DNA of 64,000 nt, taken from the NCBI RefSeq assembly GCF_001467895.1, contig NZ_LNYO01000013.1, positions 839,134-903,133 on the forward strand. Reading direction: 5' to 3'. A model generated the notes under the pieces. The model was not told the origin of the DNA. It was given only the letters and a program-made list of their open reading frames with translations, and made no database searches. Positions 30,403 to 43,431 of this stretch are shown here, one piece after another. Within the stretch, counting starts at the first letter, position 1; every line of letters begins with the position of its first letter. The position numbers and the translations under genes are program-made. The DNA comes from Legionella nautarum (lineage in GTDB: Bacteria; Pseudomonadota; Gammaproteobacteria; Legionellales; Legionellaceae).

Positions 30403-30755
30403 TTCACAGAAATTATGGTTATTCCGATGCTATTTTAGCATCAATTATAAAGGTCGCTAATAATAACTGTCTCAAACTGTGAATAACTTTGTAAGTTCTT
30501 TCAAAATAAGAACAGTTAGCTTTATATCTCTTTGATAAATATCAAAATTTTGTCGAATTAATTTTTTCATACCAGGTTTTCCTGTGGATAACCTTGTGGA
30601 TCGACAGTTGAATAACTTACTTAACTCATTATAAAAATGAAAATACTAAGCCCGTGGTTAATGTAACATAGGAATATATACATTAGCGAGAGCTCAGGTA
30701 ATAGCTCAGCTCCGCAACTCAGAATGGTATGAGGCACGAGATTGACGTATGAGAT
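30403..30755. promoter_or_regulatory. parC upstream region with DnaA-box-like sites
   Basis: No gene is visible in this gap. It holds a perfect DnaA-box complement TGTGGATAA at 30583-30591, a one-mismatch copy TGTGAATAA at 30478-30486, and a two-mismatch copy at 30595-30603. The region is AT-rich and must also contain the parC promoter. DnaA control of parC or a minor origin element are both possible; chance is not excluded. Confidence 0.4.
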
Positions 30756-30800
30756 CAAAAAAAGCATTGATGAATTAAAAGTGATATTTTTAATTCATCA
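30756..30800 (-). terminator. intrinsic terminator of the atp operon
   Basis: On the minus strand a 13-base perfect stem (arms 30788-30800 and 30768-30780) with a 7-base loop is followed by a run of seven T. A second, GC-rich hairpin with 9-base arms at 30807-30833 sits between it and the atpC stop. Confidence 0.8.
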
Positions 30801-30843
30801 TTTCCTATCTGCCGCGCTTTGTCTGCGGCAGATTGGTGGTAGA

Positions 30844-31266
30844 TTACTTAAGATTGTGTCTAACTTTCTTGATAGCACGGATTTGAGCAGCTGCACGGGC
30901 TAACTCAGCGGCTGCCATCGAATAATCCAATTCCGTATTTTTATTAGCTATTGCTTCTTCTGCGCGAGCTTTAGCTGCTAGAGCAACAGCCTCATCTAGA
31001 TCTTCTGCTCGCTCTATCGCATCAGCCAAAACAGTAACATAGTAAGGTTGCACCTCCAGCATTCCACCAGAAACATAGTAAACTTCTTGCTTACCACCTT
31101 GCAAAGTGACGCGGATTTCTCCTGGTTTAAGCACTGTCAGCAAGGGAGCGTGACCTGGGGAAACCCCAATCTCTCCCATCTCGCCAGTTGCTACTACCAT
31201 TTCTACGACGCCAGAGAATATTTCCTGTTCTGCACTGACGATGTCTAAGTGCGTTGTTATTGCCAT
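30844..31266 (-). CDS. atpC: F1Fo ATP synthase epsilon subunit
   Basis: The epsilon subunit of the central stalk, about 140 aa, which couples rotation and inhibits ATP hydrolysis. The ATG at 31266 ([19 protein letters not shown]) fits the family start and has GAGG upstream; an earlier ATG at 31281 overlapping the atpD stop is also in frame. The beta-sandwich signature [13 protein letters not shown] and GGMLEVQP are clear, and the C-terminal helical hairpin is present. Last gene of the atp operon. Confidence 0.96.
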   Translation of the reverse strand: MAITTHLDIVSAEQEIFSGVVEMVVATGEMGEIGVSPGHAPLLTVLKPGEIRVTLQGGKQEVYYVSGGMLEVQPYYVTVLADAIERAEDLDEAVALAAKARAEEAIANKNTELDYSMAAAELARAAAQIRAIKKVRHNLK

Positions 31267-31277
31267 GTCTGTTTGCC

Positions 31278-33532
<2,255 letters not shown>

Positions 33533-33625
33533 ATCTTGCTTCGCCTTTAATTAACAGACTGTGTAGTGAGCACAGTCTGCGTAATCAATTAGCCATTATC
33601 TGCCTATGCAGAAATGACTCTAAAC

Positions 33626-35179
33626 TTACCAACTCCCACTGCGTTTAAACTCTTCCACAGCAGCCTTAATTTGTGACTCAATCTCACCGTCATAGGCGCC
33701 TGCTTCATTAATTTTCTGTAATAAAGCGGCCTGTGAAGCGCGCATGTAGCCATGTAAAGCATGTTCGAACGCACTTACTTCACTAACAGGGATATCATCG
33801 AGATAACCTTTTTCAACAACAAAAAGTGAAATTGCCATTTCAGCAACTGAGAGGGGTGAGTATTGCTTTTGCTTCATTAATTCAGTGATTCGTTGTCCGC
33901 GCTCTAATTGCTTACGAGTTGCGTCATCAAGGTCTGAAGCAAACTGAGAAAATGCCTCTAACTCACGGAACTGCGCTAATGCTAGCCGTGTACCACCACC
34001 CAGTTTTTTCATAATTTTTGTTTGCGCAGCACCACCGACCCGAGAGACTGAAAGTCCTGAGTTAATTGCTGGGCGCACCCCTGAGTTGAATAAATCGACA
34101 TCAAGGAAAATCTGACCATCGGTAATAGAGATTACGTTGGTTGGTACGAAAGCAGAAACGTCGCCTGCCTGGGTTTCAATAATTGGCAGGGCAGTCAGTG
34201 AACCTGTCTTACCTTTTACTTCGCCTTTTGTTAATTTTTCAACTTCTTCAGCATTAATTCGCGCTGCACGCTCCAATAAACGGGAGTGCAAATAGAAAAT
34301 ATCACCAGGATAGGCTTCTCTTCCAGGAGGACGTCTTAATAACAGAGATATTTGACGATATGCCCAAGCCTGTTTAGTCAAATCATCATAAACGATCAAT
34401 GCATCTTCGCCATTTTCCATGAAGTATTCACCCATGGTGCAACCAGAATAAGGAGCGATGAACTGAAGTGCAGCTGAATCGGAAGCACCTGCAACAACCA
34501 CGATGGTATGTTCCATTGCTCCGCTTTCTTCTAATTTACGTACAATAGCCGCAACAGAAGAAGCTTTCTGGCCAATAGCGACATAAATACATTTTACACC
34601 AGTGCCTTTTTGGTTGATGATCGCATCAATTGCAATGGCGGTTTTTCCAGTTTGACGGTCGCCAATAATAAGCTCACGTTGGCCCCGGCCGACAGGAATC
34701 ATCGCATCTACGGCTTTCAAACCAGTTTGAACAGGTTGATCAACTGATTGACGGCTAATTACGCCAGGCGCAACTTTTTCAATCGGTGATGTTTTAGTTG
34801 CTTCGATGGGTCCTTTACCGTCAATTGGATTACCAAGTGCATCAACTACTCGACCTAATAAAGCTTTTCCAACCGGCACTTGAAGTATACGGCCCGTGCA
34901 TTTTCCTTGTTGACCTTCCGATAAACTAGAATAATCCCCAAGAATTACAGCACCGACAGAATCGCGTTCTAAGTTTAGAGCTAATCCATAGATACCACCT
35001 GGAAATTCAATCATTTCTCCTTGCATAGCATCTTCAAGGCCATGCAGACGAACGATACCATCTTTTAAGCTAACAATTGTTCCTACATTCCGTGCTTCTG
35101 AAACAACAGAAAACTGTTCAATTTTTTTTCTAATTAACTCACTGATTTCAGATGGATTTAAAGCTACTTGTTCTGACAT
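33626..35179 (-). CDS. atpA: F1Fo ATP synthase alpha subunit
   Basis: A 517-aa non-catalytic nucleotide-binding subunit of F1. The P-loop [11 protein letters not shown], the [16 protein letters not shown] block and the signature [13 protein letters not shown] are all present. It carries the N-terminal contact for delta (AtpH). The 93-base gap to atpG is the largest inside the operon, though no separate promoter is obvious in it. Confidence 0.99.
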   Translation of the reverse strand: MSEQVALNPSEISELIRKKIEQFSVVSEARNVGTIVSLKDGIVRLHGLEDAMQGEMIEFPGGIYGLALNLERDSVGAVILGDYSSLSEGQQGKCTGRILQVPVGKALLGRVVDALGNPIDGKGPIEATKTSPIEKVAPGVISRQSVDQPVQTGLKAVDAMIPVGRGQRELIIGDRQTGKTAIAIDAIINQKGTGVKCIYVAIGQKASSVAAIVRKLEESGAMEHTIVVVAGASDSAALQFIAPYSGCTMGEYFMENGEDALIVYDDLTKQAWAYRQISLLLRRPPGREAYPGDIFYLHSRLLERAARINAEEVEKLTKGEVKGKTGSLTALPIIETQAGDVSAFVPTNVISITDGQIFLDVDLFNSGVRPAINSGLSVSRVGGAAQTKIMKKLGGGTRLALAQFRELEAFSQFASDLDDATRKQLERGQRITELMKQKQYSPLSVAEMAISLFVVEKGYLDDIPVSEVSAFEHALHGYMRASQAALLQKINEAGAYDGEIESQIKAAVEEFKRSGSW

Positions 35180-35195
35180 GAATTCTATCCTCTTA

Positions 35196-35738
35196 TTACG
35201 CGGCTAAATCGGCGCCTAATTTATTTAACTTTCCAAGCACCGAACCATCGATAACTAAATCGCCTGCACGAATAATCGCGCCACCTAACAATGATTTGTC
35301 TTCTCTAAGGTTAAGTGTTACTTGGCGCTGTAATCGATGGCTGAGCGAGTCGATTAATTTCTTTTGTTGATCAGTTGAAAGTTCTGAGAAACTGATAACA
35401 TCTACCTTCAGCGTTTTTTCTTGCTCAGCGCGCAGTACTTCAAAAATCACTTTAATGTCGGGTAACAACATGAGTCTTTTATTCTGAGCTAACATGCTAA
35501 TCAGATTTTCAATCTCAGTATTATCCGAACCGGATTTTGCGAAGAGAGCCATTAACAAAGTTAACTGCTGTTCCACGGTGACAGTCGGGCTCAAAATAAA
35601 TTGCTTTGCTTTTTCATCGAGTACTGCAACAGCAAGATACTGCAGTATTTCAGACCATTCGCTTAGTTTTTTGGTCGCTAGCGCGTGTTCAAAAATGGCT
35701 TTAGCATAGGGCCTGGCTATCGTAGTAGTATTAGACAT
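35196..35738 (-). CDS. atpH: F1Fo ATP synthase delta subunit
   Basis: A 180-aa stator subunit linking F1 alpha to the b dimer. ATG 35738 ([20 protein letters not shown]) lies one base after the atpF stop and is preceded by a purine-rich GAAGAGA; the longer frame from TTG 35753 runs into atpF. The ARPYAKA N-terminus and the C-terminal [20 protein letters not shown] are diagnostic. Confidence 0.97.
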   Translation of the reverse strand: MSNTTTIARPYAKAIFEHALATKKLSEWSEILQYLAVAVLDEKAKQFILSPTVTVEQQLTLLMALFAKSGSDNTEIENLISMLAQNKRLMLLPDIKVIFEVLRAEQEKTLKVDVISFSELSTDQQKKLIDSLSHRLQRQVTLNLREDKSLLGGAIIRAGDLVIDGSVLGKLNKLGADLAA

Positions 35739-35739
35739 A

Positions 35740-36210
35740 TCAAATCTCTTCAATCAGATCGTCGAGCAGTTTGCTATTGGCTTTTGCATCGATTTCGCGA
35801 TTTAGAATCTTTTCAGCACCGGCAATTGCCAACTGAGCCACTTGGCTACGCAAGCTATCTTTTGCATGGTTAATTTCCTGCAATAATTGCTCATGAGCAA
35901 GCTTAGCTTGTCTTTGTGCTTCCAATTTAGCGTCTTCTTTCGCTTCTTCTATCATCTGTGCAGCGCGACGATTCGCTTTTTCCACGATTTCCGAAGCCTG
36001 TGCTTTCGCTTGTTTCAGTTCATCTTTTACACGATGCTGGGCAAGTTCTAATTCCTTTCGCCCGCGTTCAGCCGCTGACAAACCGTCGGCTATTTTGTCT
36101 TGGCGTTCTTCCATCGCCTTAGCCAATGGGGGCCAGACAAATTTCATGGTAAACCAAACAAATGCGGCAAATACCAACATTTGTATAACTAGAGTTAAAT
36201 TAATATCCAA
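35740..36210 (-). CDS. atpF: F1Fo ATP synthase b subunit
   Basis: A 156-aa peripheral-stalk subunit with one N-terminal membrane helix (about residues 5-25, ending [13 protein letters not shown]) and a long charged coiled coil that dimerises and reaches up to delta. Length is typical of the proteobacterial b subunit. Translation is coupled to atpH by a one-base spacing. Confidence 0.97.
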   Translation of the reverse strand: MDINLTLVIQMLVFAAFVWFTMKFVWPPLAKAMEERQDKIADGLSAAERGRKELELAQHRVKDELKQAKAQASEIVEKANRRAAQMIEEAKEDAKLEAQRQAKLAHEQLLQEINHAKDSLRSQVAQLAIAGAEKILNREIDAKANSKLLDDLIEEI

Positions 36211-36261
36211 GGTTTTATCTCCCGTAGCAATTAGGGCGCCTTGCGCCCTGATTTGGTGTTA

Positions 36262-36558
<297 letters not shown>

Positions 36559-36574
36559 TTAAATAAAAAACTGA

Positions 36575-37808
<1,234 letters not shown>

Positions 37809-37822
37809 CTTTTATCGCGCGG

Positions 37823-37851
37823 ATTATAAAGTAATCAACTTTGATAAGCAA
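37823..37851 (-). promoter_or_regulatory. promoter of the atp operon
   Basis: On the minus strand: TTGCTT (37851-37846), exactly 17 bases, then a perfect TATAAT (37828-37823). It lies directly upstream of atpI. The rest of the gap to the next gene (to 38089) is AT-rich and must hold a divergent promoter too. Confidence 0.75.
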
Positions 37852-38089
37852 CGTAAACCGCTGTTAATCTGTTGAAATTACCGACAATTGTACATTTATG
37901 ATACATAAAAATCAATATGTTTGATTATTTTCCATTGTTTTCATCCTTATTCCTGAGATCTACACTGGAATATTAGCTATAAATTGCATATATTTTAAAT
38001 AGGGGTTCTGCTGTCGTTTTTTTGACCGAACCTTTTCAAAAAAATGCCCATCAGAACTCGCAATTTACCTCGCAATTAAGGAATTGACT

Positions 38090-38335
38090 ATGTCTGAAAA
38101 GCAACAACGCACCGCAGCCAGTATGCGGGAAAAGATGCTCAATCGGTATGGTGATGGACTCCACCACAAACATGATAAAAACCACAACCCTTATAGGAAA
38201 CATTTTAGATCCCACCCAGTTGAAACTTTAAACGGTTATGACGAAGAAAGAGATACTCATGCATCGACGGGTTCTTTACGTGCATTAAAATTAAGAAAAA
38301 TTCGTAAACGACTGGATAAAGGTCGCTTCCATTGA
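38090..38335 (+). CDS. small basic protein of unknown function
   Basis: An 81-aa hydrophilic protein rich in Arg, Lys and His (HHKHDKNHNPYRKHFR, and LRALKLRKIRKRLDKGRFH at the end). ATG 38090 has AAGGA 7 bases upstream, a good start; a TTG at 38084 is in frame. No membrane segment, no recognised domain. Composition suggests nucleic-acid or ribosome binding, or metal binding by the histidines, but no function can be assigned. Divergent from atpI. Confidence 0.65.
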   Translation: MSEKQQRTAASMREKMLNRYGDGLHHKHDKNHNPYRKHFRSHPVETLNGYDEERDTHASTGSLRALKLRKIRKRLDKGRFH

Positions 38336-38392
38336 TAAAGTAAACGGTATCCTCCAGGTTAGCCACTTCCTGGTTTGGAAAAACAGTACCCC

Positions 38393-38414
38393 GTGGCCTG
38401 GATGTCCAGGCCAC
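38393..38414. terminator. perfect hairpin after the small basic protein gene
   Basis: GTGGCCTGGA at 38393-38402 and TCCAGGCCAC at 38405-38414 are exact complements, a strong GC-rich stem. There is no T-run, so it may pause rather than end transcription. It lies between convergent genes. Confidence 0.5.
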
Positions 38415-38509
38415 AATGCGATTTAGCTGCGCAAAGTGGATATATTTAATCTAAGTTGCTCATAGCAGATACGATTTGACTGTCTTTCCATGACACAGAC
38501 TAGTGTATC

Positions 38510-39097
38510 CTAACTGTCAGCCACAGCATGCTGACTTAAATGGTAGTATTTAAATAATTTTACCACCCGGTCCACTCCTTCTGTATTTCTTGCGATATCG
38601 ATTACCCGCAGTGCTTGGCGAGGTTTCACATCTCCCATAAGATACACAATATGATCCGAAGTTATTACTTTAAATGCACGAGGATCAATCTCAGCATCAG
38701 CAAAAATTTGACTCCGTATTTTTGCGGTAATCCAACTATCCTCTATCGTAGAACTTGGCTCTTTGCTTAAATCCAACTGATTAATGACGCGGCGATAACC
38801 TCTCAGTGCTGAAACGCGTCTTAGAGCTTCATGTCGCAACTCGTCAGTCGGAACATGTCCAGCAAGTAAAATATCTCCGTTGAAAACAGCCAAATCGATT
38901 GAGCAGCCTTGTTGCTTAAACAATAAATCATCATAAAGAGCATGGCCTGCTTCAGCCCCTAACTGGTAATCATCCATTTTTTTGTAAACATTATGGCGAT
39001 CGTAGACCATAGTTGCTCCAGTCCACAATTCGCTATAACAGCCTCCTAATAAGGTAAAGCCTGATAGGAGGACAATCAAACATCCTTGTTTTTTCAT
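38510..39097 (-). CDS. BON-domain lipoprotein (DolP-like), second copy
   Basis: A 195-aa lipoprotein: basic MKKQG start, hydrophobic core and lipobox LGGC with Cys20. Two BON domains follow (about residues 50-110 and 120-185), with GDILLAGHVP and the closing VYLMGDVKPRQA pattern. DolP (YraP) in E. coli is an outer-membrane lipoprotein that binds anionic phospholipids and supports envelope integrity. It directly follows the other BON gene, so it is probably a paralogue from duplication. Confidence 0.88.
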   Translation of the reverse strand: MKKQGCLIVLLSGFTLLGGCYSELWTGATMVYDRHNVYKKMDDYQLGAEAGHALYDDLLFKQQGCSIDLAVFNGDILLAGHVPTDELRHEALRRVSALRGYRRVINQLDLSKEPSSTIEDSWITAKIRSQIFADAEIDPRAFKVITSDHIVYLMGDVKPRQALRVIDIARNTEGVDRVVKLFKYYHLSQHAVADS

Positions 39098-39118
39098 ACC
39101 CGATTTTAGATTATATTT

Positions 39119-39682
39119 TTAGACTATGTATTGAAAAACCTTAACCACTTTTCTCACGCCATCAACCTGCCTTGCAACATTGACCGCTAGATTAGCTTGC
39201 TCATGAGTCGCAATTCCCATTAAATAGACAACACCATTCTCCGTCACTATACGTATAGAGCCGGACTCTAGACCTTTTCTAGCTAACATTAAACTGCGAA
39301 CCTGGCTGGTAATCCAAGTATCTTTGGTTCTTTCGGCTATGGGTATTGGATAGGCTACCGTGATTTCATCATAGACTCTTCTTACATTAGGCGTAGTCTG
39401 CGCAATTTTTTCAGCCATCACTCGTAAAGAAGCTGCAGGTGTTTGGCCAACCAATAAAACTACACGATTAAAACTAGTGACTATAATTCGAGAATCGTGG
39501 AAACGGGGGTCTTTTACTATTGCCGTATGTATTTTATGGAAGATACGAGCGTCACTCTCAATAGTGACAACGCTACGTCTATCATAAACAACTAAACTTG
39601 CAGCAGCACCAGCTACCATTGCTGCTACACAGCCCATAAGTAAAGTACTTATTAGCAAAACAATGATCGAACGTATTTTCAT
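39119..39682 (-). CDS. dolP: BON-domain outer-membrane lipoprotein DolP (YraP)
   Basis: A 187-aa lipoprotein with lipobox LMGC (Cys18) and two BON domains; RSVVTIESD, FNRVVLLVGQTP and GVVYLMGIATHEQA are the characteristic parts. It stands immediately after the SIS-domain gene, the same place as dolP in the E. coli lpoA-yraN-diaA-dolP cluster. Expected in the outer membrane, periplasmic side. Which of the two tandem BON genes is the true dolP orthologue is inferred from position. Confidence 0.88.
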   Translation of the reverse strand: MKIRSIIVLLISTLLMGCVAAMVAGAAASLVVYDRRSVVTIESDARIFHKIHTAIVKDPRFHDSRIIVTSFNRVVLLVGQTPAASLRVMAEKIAQTTPNVRRVYDEITVAYPIPIAERTKDTWITSQVRSLMLARKGLESGSIRIVTENGVVYLMGIATHEQANLAVNVARQVDGVRKVVKVFQYIV

Positions 39683-39685
39683 AAT

Positions 39686-40285
39686 TTACCCCAGCATTTG
39701 CCCAAATAAGGATTGATCTATCAGATCACAAAAACAATGCAAAATGAATAAATGCGTTTCGTGGATACGAGCTGCATTGTCACCCTGTACTCTCAACTCA
39801 ATATCTTCTGGACCAAGATGATTACTTAGCACGCCGCCATCTCGGCCGCTTAAGGCAATAGTATCCATTCCTCTGTCATTTGCCGCATTCACTGCATGTA
39901 AAATACAGTCTGCATTCCCCGATGTCGAGAGGGCGATCAATACATCCCCTTCTTGACCCAATCCCTGTATCTGGCGCGCGAATACTTGATCATAATGACC
40001 ATCGTTAGCAATGGAGGTGAGGACCGCCATATCGGCTGTTAATGCAATAATAGGGAGAGCAGGGCGTTCGACTTCGAAATGATTAATCATTGATGCAGAA
40101 AAGTGGAGGCAATTTGCTGCTGATCCGCCACTGCCACAAATTAATATTTTGCCATCATTGAGTAAACAATTGACTAAACGTAAACCTGCTTTCGCTATCT
40201 GAGAAGACAAAGCATCTGCGACTGCAATTTTTGCTTCTATACTGATACCAAAAAGCTGTCTGATTCGGTCTTCCATCTGTGCCAT
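39686..40285 (-). CDS. diaA: DnaA initiator-associating protein DiaA / SIS-domain protein
   Basis: A 199-aa SIS-domain protein of the phosphoheptose isomerase family. ILICGSGGSAANCLHFSA and LIALSTSGNADCI are the sugar-phosphate-binding loops. The E. coli equivalent in this gene order, DiaA, is a tetramer that binds DnaA and times replication initiation. GmhA (sedoheptulose-7-phosphate isomerase) is the alternative by sequence; the context between yraN and dolP favours DiaA. Confidence 0.85.
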   Translation of the reverse strand: MAQMEDRIRQLFGISIEAKIAVADALSSQIAKAGLRLVNCLLNDGKILICGSGGSAANCLHFSASMINHFEVERPALPIIALTADMAVLTSIANDGHYDQVFARQIQGLGQEGDVLIALSTSGNADCILHAVNAANDRGMDTIALSGRDGGVLSNHLGPEDIELRVQGDNAARIHETHLFILHCFCDLIDQSLFGQMLG

Positions 40286-40321
40286 TTTTATTTCCGATTA
40301 TTCATCATGTTAAAAGCAGTA

Positions 40322-40678
40322 TTAAAAATCCATGTCAAAAGCATTCTTTATCCATTCAATCTGCAATTCTTTTCCTTCAATCCCGAGCACATCAAAACGT
40401 ACCGGTTGTTTATCGTATCTTTTGTTGCTTGCCAAATAATGAGTAGCAGCTCGAGCTAGTTTGCGCTGTTTAGCGTAATTAACACTCGCTAGTGCACCAC
40501 CAAAACCTCGTGAACTGCGGGCACGTACTTCAACGAAGACCAGGTAATTTTGCTCTTGCATAATTAAATCAATTTCACCCCAGCGGCAGCGATAATTGCT
40601 CTCTACCCAATGCAAACCTTGTGAAATAAGATAAGCTCTCGCTTGCTCTTCTGCTACTAAACCGGTCTTCAATGACAT
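40322..40678 (-). CDS. yraN: YraN family protein (UPF0102), endonuclease-like
   Basis: A 118-aa protein with the restriction-endonuclease-like fold: RWGEIDLI followed by LVFVEVRARSS gives the D-x(n)-E-x-R core, and GGALASVNYAKQRKLARAA completes the family pattern. Function in vivo is unclear; related proteins are linked to DNA processing. Located between lpoA and diaA as in E. coli. Confidence 0.92.
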   Translation of the reverse strand: MSLKTGLVAEEQARAYLISQGLHWVESNYRCRWGEIDLIMQEQNYLVFVEVRARSSRGFGGALASVNYAKQRKLARAATHYLASNKRYDKQPVRFDVLGIEGKELQIEWIKNAFDMDF

Positions 40679-40694
40679 CTATCTTCTATCCCAA

Positions 40695-42497
40695 TTAGGT
40701 TAAGCTGGTCTCTATTGCAACACCACCTTTAAATTGTCCCCAAGCTGGAATCCTTGCAATCTGTTGTATTCGATTCAAATAAAGTACACCACTCTTATCA
40801 TCAATGCCCATAGCAGGAAAAAGCAGTAATTGATTCAATTGGTTTGTTAAGGTATAGCTATCCATACCGAGCGCATATAAGCGATTATAGCTGTTTAACT
40901 GCTCTGGCCAATTTTTATTAGCCATCTGATGGGCAAACACCCAAGGCATATCACTAAAAATAATCCCATCGAGATCTTTATCTTTCATAATATTGGGGCT
41001 GCCAGCATACACTGCTGAGGTAGCAAAGACCGGAATATCTCCTGCAAAATAATATTTTAATAGAGGCATGATTTGCCGTGCCTTAGAAGGATAGGCAAGT
41101 AAAAAAATCATATCGAAATCTTGTCGGCGTCGGGGTATCGTTTGAATTTTTTGTCCCAATAAATGTCTTAGTTGTTTTTCTCTAGACTGACTATCTGACA
41201 CATGAAGTAAATCTCGCACCGAGACGTTCAAATCCTCATTATTTCCGTAGGCTAATTTGTCAACCACAACACCGCCATTGGTTTTCCATTGGGAACTAAA
41301 AGCCGCAACGATTTCATCTCCCCAAGCCCCGGCTGGAGCAATCACCAATGCGCGCTTATAGCCTTTTTTCTCTGCTCGTGCTGCTACTTGTCGAGCTTCA
41401 TTGCTAGGAGACAACCCAAAACGGTAAGCATTGGTATTGTTCGCCACATCCATATCATTGAGTAATAAGGTGGGTACTGGATGTTCCATTGCCGCAACGA
41501 CAGCAACATCGGCTTTACTAAGAGGCCCTACTACATAATCAGCTCCATCGTTTAAAGCTTGTCGATATAAAGCCGCAACATCCCCTGCCGCTGTATTATA
41601 TTGACGAATATTCGCTGACGAATTCGTTGAAGCCGCCATAAAACCATCACGAATTGCACCACCAGGACCTGCTAGAGGACCGGTTAACGGCAATAACAAA
41701 GCAATTTGTTTAGGACTGCTATATAGATAAGGTTTCACTGCAGCAAGTGGTGAGGGTAATAATTTATTCGCTGGATGCGCAGGATATTGTTCCTGCCATT
41801 GCTCCACTTGTGCATAGAGTGCTTGCGCATTCTCATAGTTTTGTCGCGGAATTAGCGCTAATTTCATCCATCCTTGTAATTCAGAATTATCCGATGCTTC
41901 GACAGCTAGGGTATTTAGCTCGGCTACTGGCAGTTTGGTTAAAGTAAGCCATAAAATACGACGATTATTTGTTTGGGCAGCTTCATCGGGAATCAATCTT
42001 TCCAATTTAATTCGTTCGACCACCGATTCTGCAGGATTGCCTACAGATTCATAGGCAGAAGCTAAAATTTCATGATATTGAACTTGATAGAAGGCCGACA
42101 AATTGTTAGTTTCACGCACGGCAGCTAATCGAGAAATTGCGGAACGTGGTTGGTCGCGTAGTAAATCCGTTTTTGCAAGAAGAATGTTTTTTGCATTAGC
42201 CTGCTCCAGCGATAAATTGCTAGTTTGTGCTAAGGTGCGAAGGCCATCACGAAGCTGACCATCATAGATAAAACGGCCGGCTGCCATTATCAACATATTT
42301 TGCTTTTCGATATCCGCCTGATTTTTGGCAAGAGCAAGATAGGCTGTAGCAGGCATAGTATAGGGAGTTGTCAGTGCTGCCGCTGATTTTACTTTGACAG
42401 AAGATTGAATTTGGGGCTCAGGAACCTTCATACATTGTGAAAGTAAAAGAGCAGAACTAATAATTGCAACTAATTTGATGAGCGATTTTGCAAACAT
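40695..42497 (-). CDS. lpoA: penicillin-binding protein activator LpoA
   Basis: A 600-aa outer-membrane lipoprotein, lipobox LSQC with Cys22. The N-terminal part is helical (TPR-like), and the C-terminal half has a periplasmic-binding-protein fold: IALLLPLTGPLAGPGGAIRDGF, ADYVVGPLSK and FATSAVYAGSPN. LpoA stimulates PBP1a from the outer membrane during cell wall growth. It is divergent from rsmI, the conserved order. Confidence 0.93.
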   Translation of the reverse strand: MFAKSLIKLVAIISSALLLSQCMKVPEPQIQSSVKVKSAAALTTPYTMPATAYLALAKNQADIEKQNMLIMAAGRFIYDGQLRDGLRTLAQTSNLSLEQANAKNILLAKTDLLRDQPRSAISRLAAVRETNNLSAFYQVQYHEILASAYESVGNPAESVVERIKLERLIPDEAAQTNNRRILWLTLTKLPVAELNTLAVEASDNSELQGWMKLALIPRQNYENAQALYAQVEQWQEQYPAHPANKLLPSPLAAVKPYLYSSPKQIALLLPLTGPLAGPGGAIRDGFMAASTNSSANIRQYNTAAGDVAALYRQALNDGADYVVGPLSKADVAVVAAMEHPVPTLLLNDMDVANNTNAYRFGLSPSNEARQVAARAEKKGYKRALVIAPAGAWGDEIVAAFSSQWKTNGGVVVDKLAYGNNEDLNVSVRDLLHVSDSQSREKQLRHLLGQKIQTIPRRRQDFDMIFLLAYPSKARQIMPLLKYYFAGDIPVFATSAVYAGSPNIMKDKDLDGIIFSDMPWVFAHQMANKNWPEQLNSYNRLYALGMDSYTLTNQLNQLLLFPAMGIDDKSGVLYLNRIQQIARIPAWGQFKGGVAIETSLT

Positions 42498-42537
42498 GAA
42501 AATAGGTCCAAAACGCAGGAACGCAATAGGATAAACT

Positions 42538-43392
42538 ATGGTAAAAACTTCAGCAACCTCTGTTGGTATACTTTACATTGTTGCCACACCGATTGGGAAC
42601 CGCGATGATATCAGCCTAAGAGCTTTAGCAACCCTCAAATCCGTTGATGCCATTCTTGCAGAAGATACGCGCTATTCAGGGCAATTGCTTAGCGCCTTAG
42701 GTATTCATAAGCCTTTGTTTTCCTTGCATAGCCATAATGAAGCCAATAAAAGTGAAGCCATTATTGAGGCTTTACAACAAGGAAAATCTTTTGCCTTGAT
42801 AAGCGATGCAGGCACGCCCTTGATCAGCGACCCAGGCTTTCCCTTGGTAAGGCTCGCTCATGAGCAGCAAATTCAGGTAGTGCCGATTCCTGGTGCTTGT
42901 GCCCTAATTACCGCACTCTCCGCGGCAGGGGTTGCTTGCGACAGCTTTACTTTTATTGGTTTTTTACCTGCCAAACAAATGGCAAGACGGACAAAGCTAG
43001 AATCCTTAAGACAGAGCGCACACACTATTGTCTTCTATGAGTCCACGCATCGAATTCTTGATTCGCTTGACGATCTGATTGAAGTTTACGGACAAAACTA
43101 TGAGTTCGTTGTTGCTAAAGAATTAACCAAAACCTTCGAGCGTTTTATTGGTGGAACGGGACAAGAGATTAAAAATTGGTTTCTTGCTGAGGAAGCACAT
43201 ACAAAGGGGGAATTTGTTTTTATTTTACCTGCGCAGCCTGAGGAAGATAAAACTAATCAGCAAGAAAAAGATCTTTTATTGCTGTTGCTTAATGAAGTAG
43301 CGTTGAAACAAGCGGTGAAAATAGCGAGTTTGATCACTAAGAAAAATAAGAATGAATTATATAAACTGGCTCTGGAGTTAACTAAGGACTAA
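42538..43392 (+). CDS. rsmI: 16S rRNA (cytidine-1402-2'-O)-methyltransferase
   Basis: A 284-aa SAM-dependent tetrapyrrole-methylase-fold enzyme that methylates C1402 of 16S rRNA. LYIVATPIGNRDDISLRAL, AEDTRYSG, LISDAGTPLISDPGFPLV and IPGACALITALSAAG are all canonical. ATG 42538 is divergent from lpoA. The tail after residue 230 is a family-typical helical extension. Confidence 0.97.
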   Translation: MVKTSATSVGILYIVATPIGNRDDISLRALATLKSVDAILAEDTRYSGQLLSALGIHKPLFSLHSHNEANKSEAIIEALQQGKSFALISDAGTPLISDPGFPLVRLAHEQQIQVVPIPGACALITALSAAGVACDSFTFIGFLPAKQMARRTKLESLRQSAHTIVFYESTHRILDSLDDLIEVYGQNYEFVVAKELTKTFERFIGGTGQEIKNWFLAEEAHTKGEFVFILPAQPEEDKTNQQEKDLLLLLLNEVALKQAVKIASLITKKNKNELYKLALELTKD

Positions 43393-43399
43393 AGTCGAT

Positions 43400-43431
43400 C
43401 ATGTTGGTTGAGCCTTGGCTCAACCAACATG
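43400..43431. terminator. bidirectional hairpin between rsmI and a convergent gene
   Basis: A perfect 14-base stem (43400-43413 with 43418-43431) and a 4-base loop. It follows the rsmI stop by 7 bases and includes the stop codon of the convergent minus-strand gene. No T-run on either side. Confidence 0.6.
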
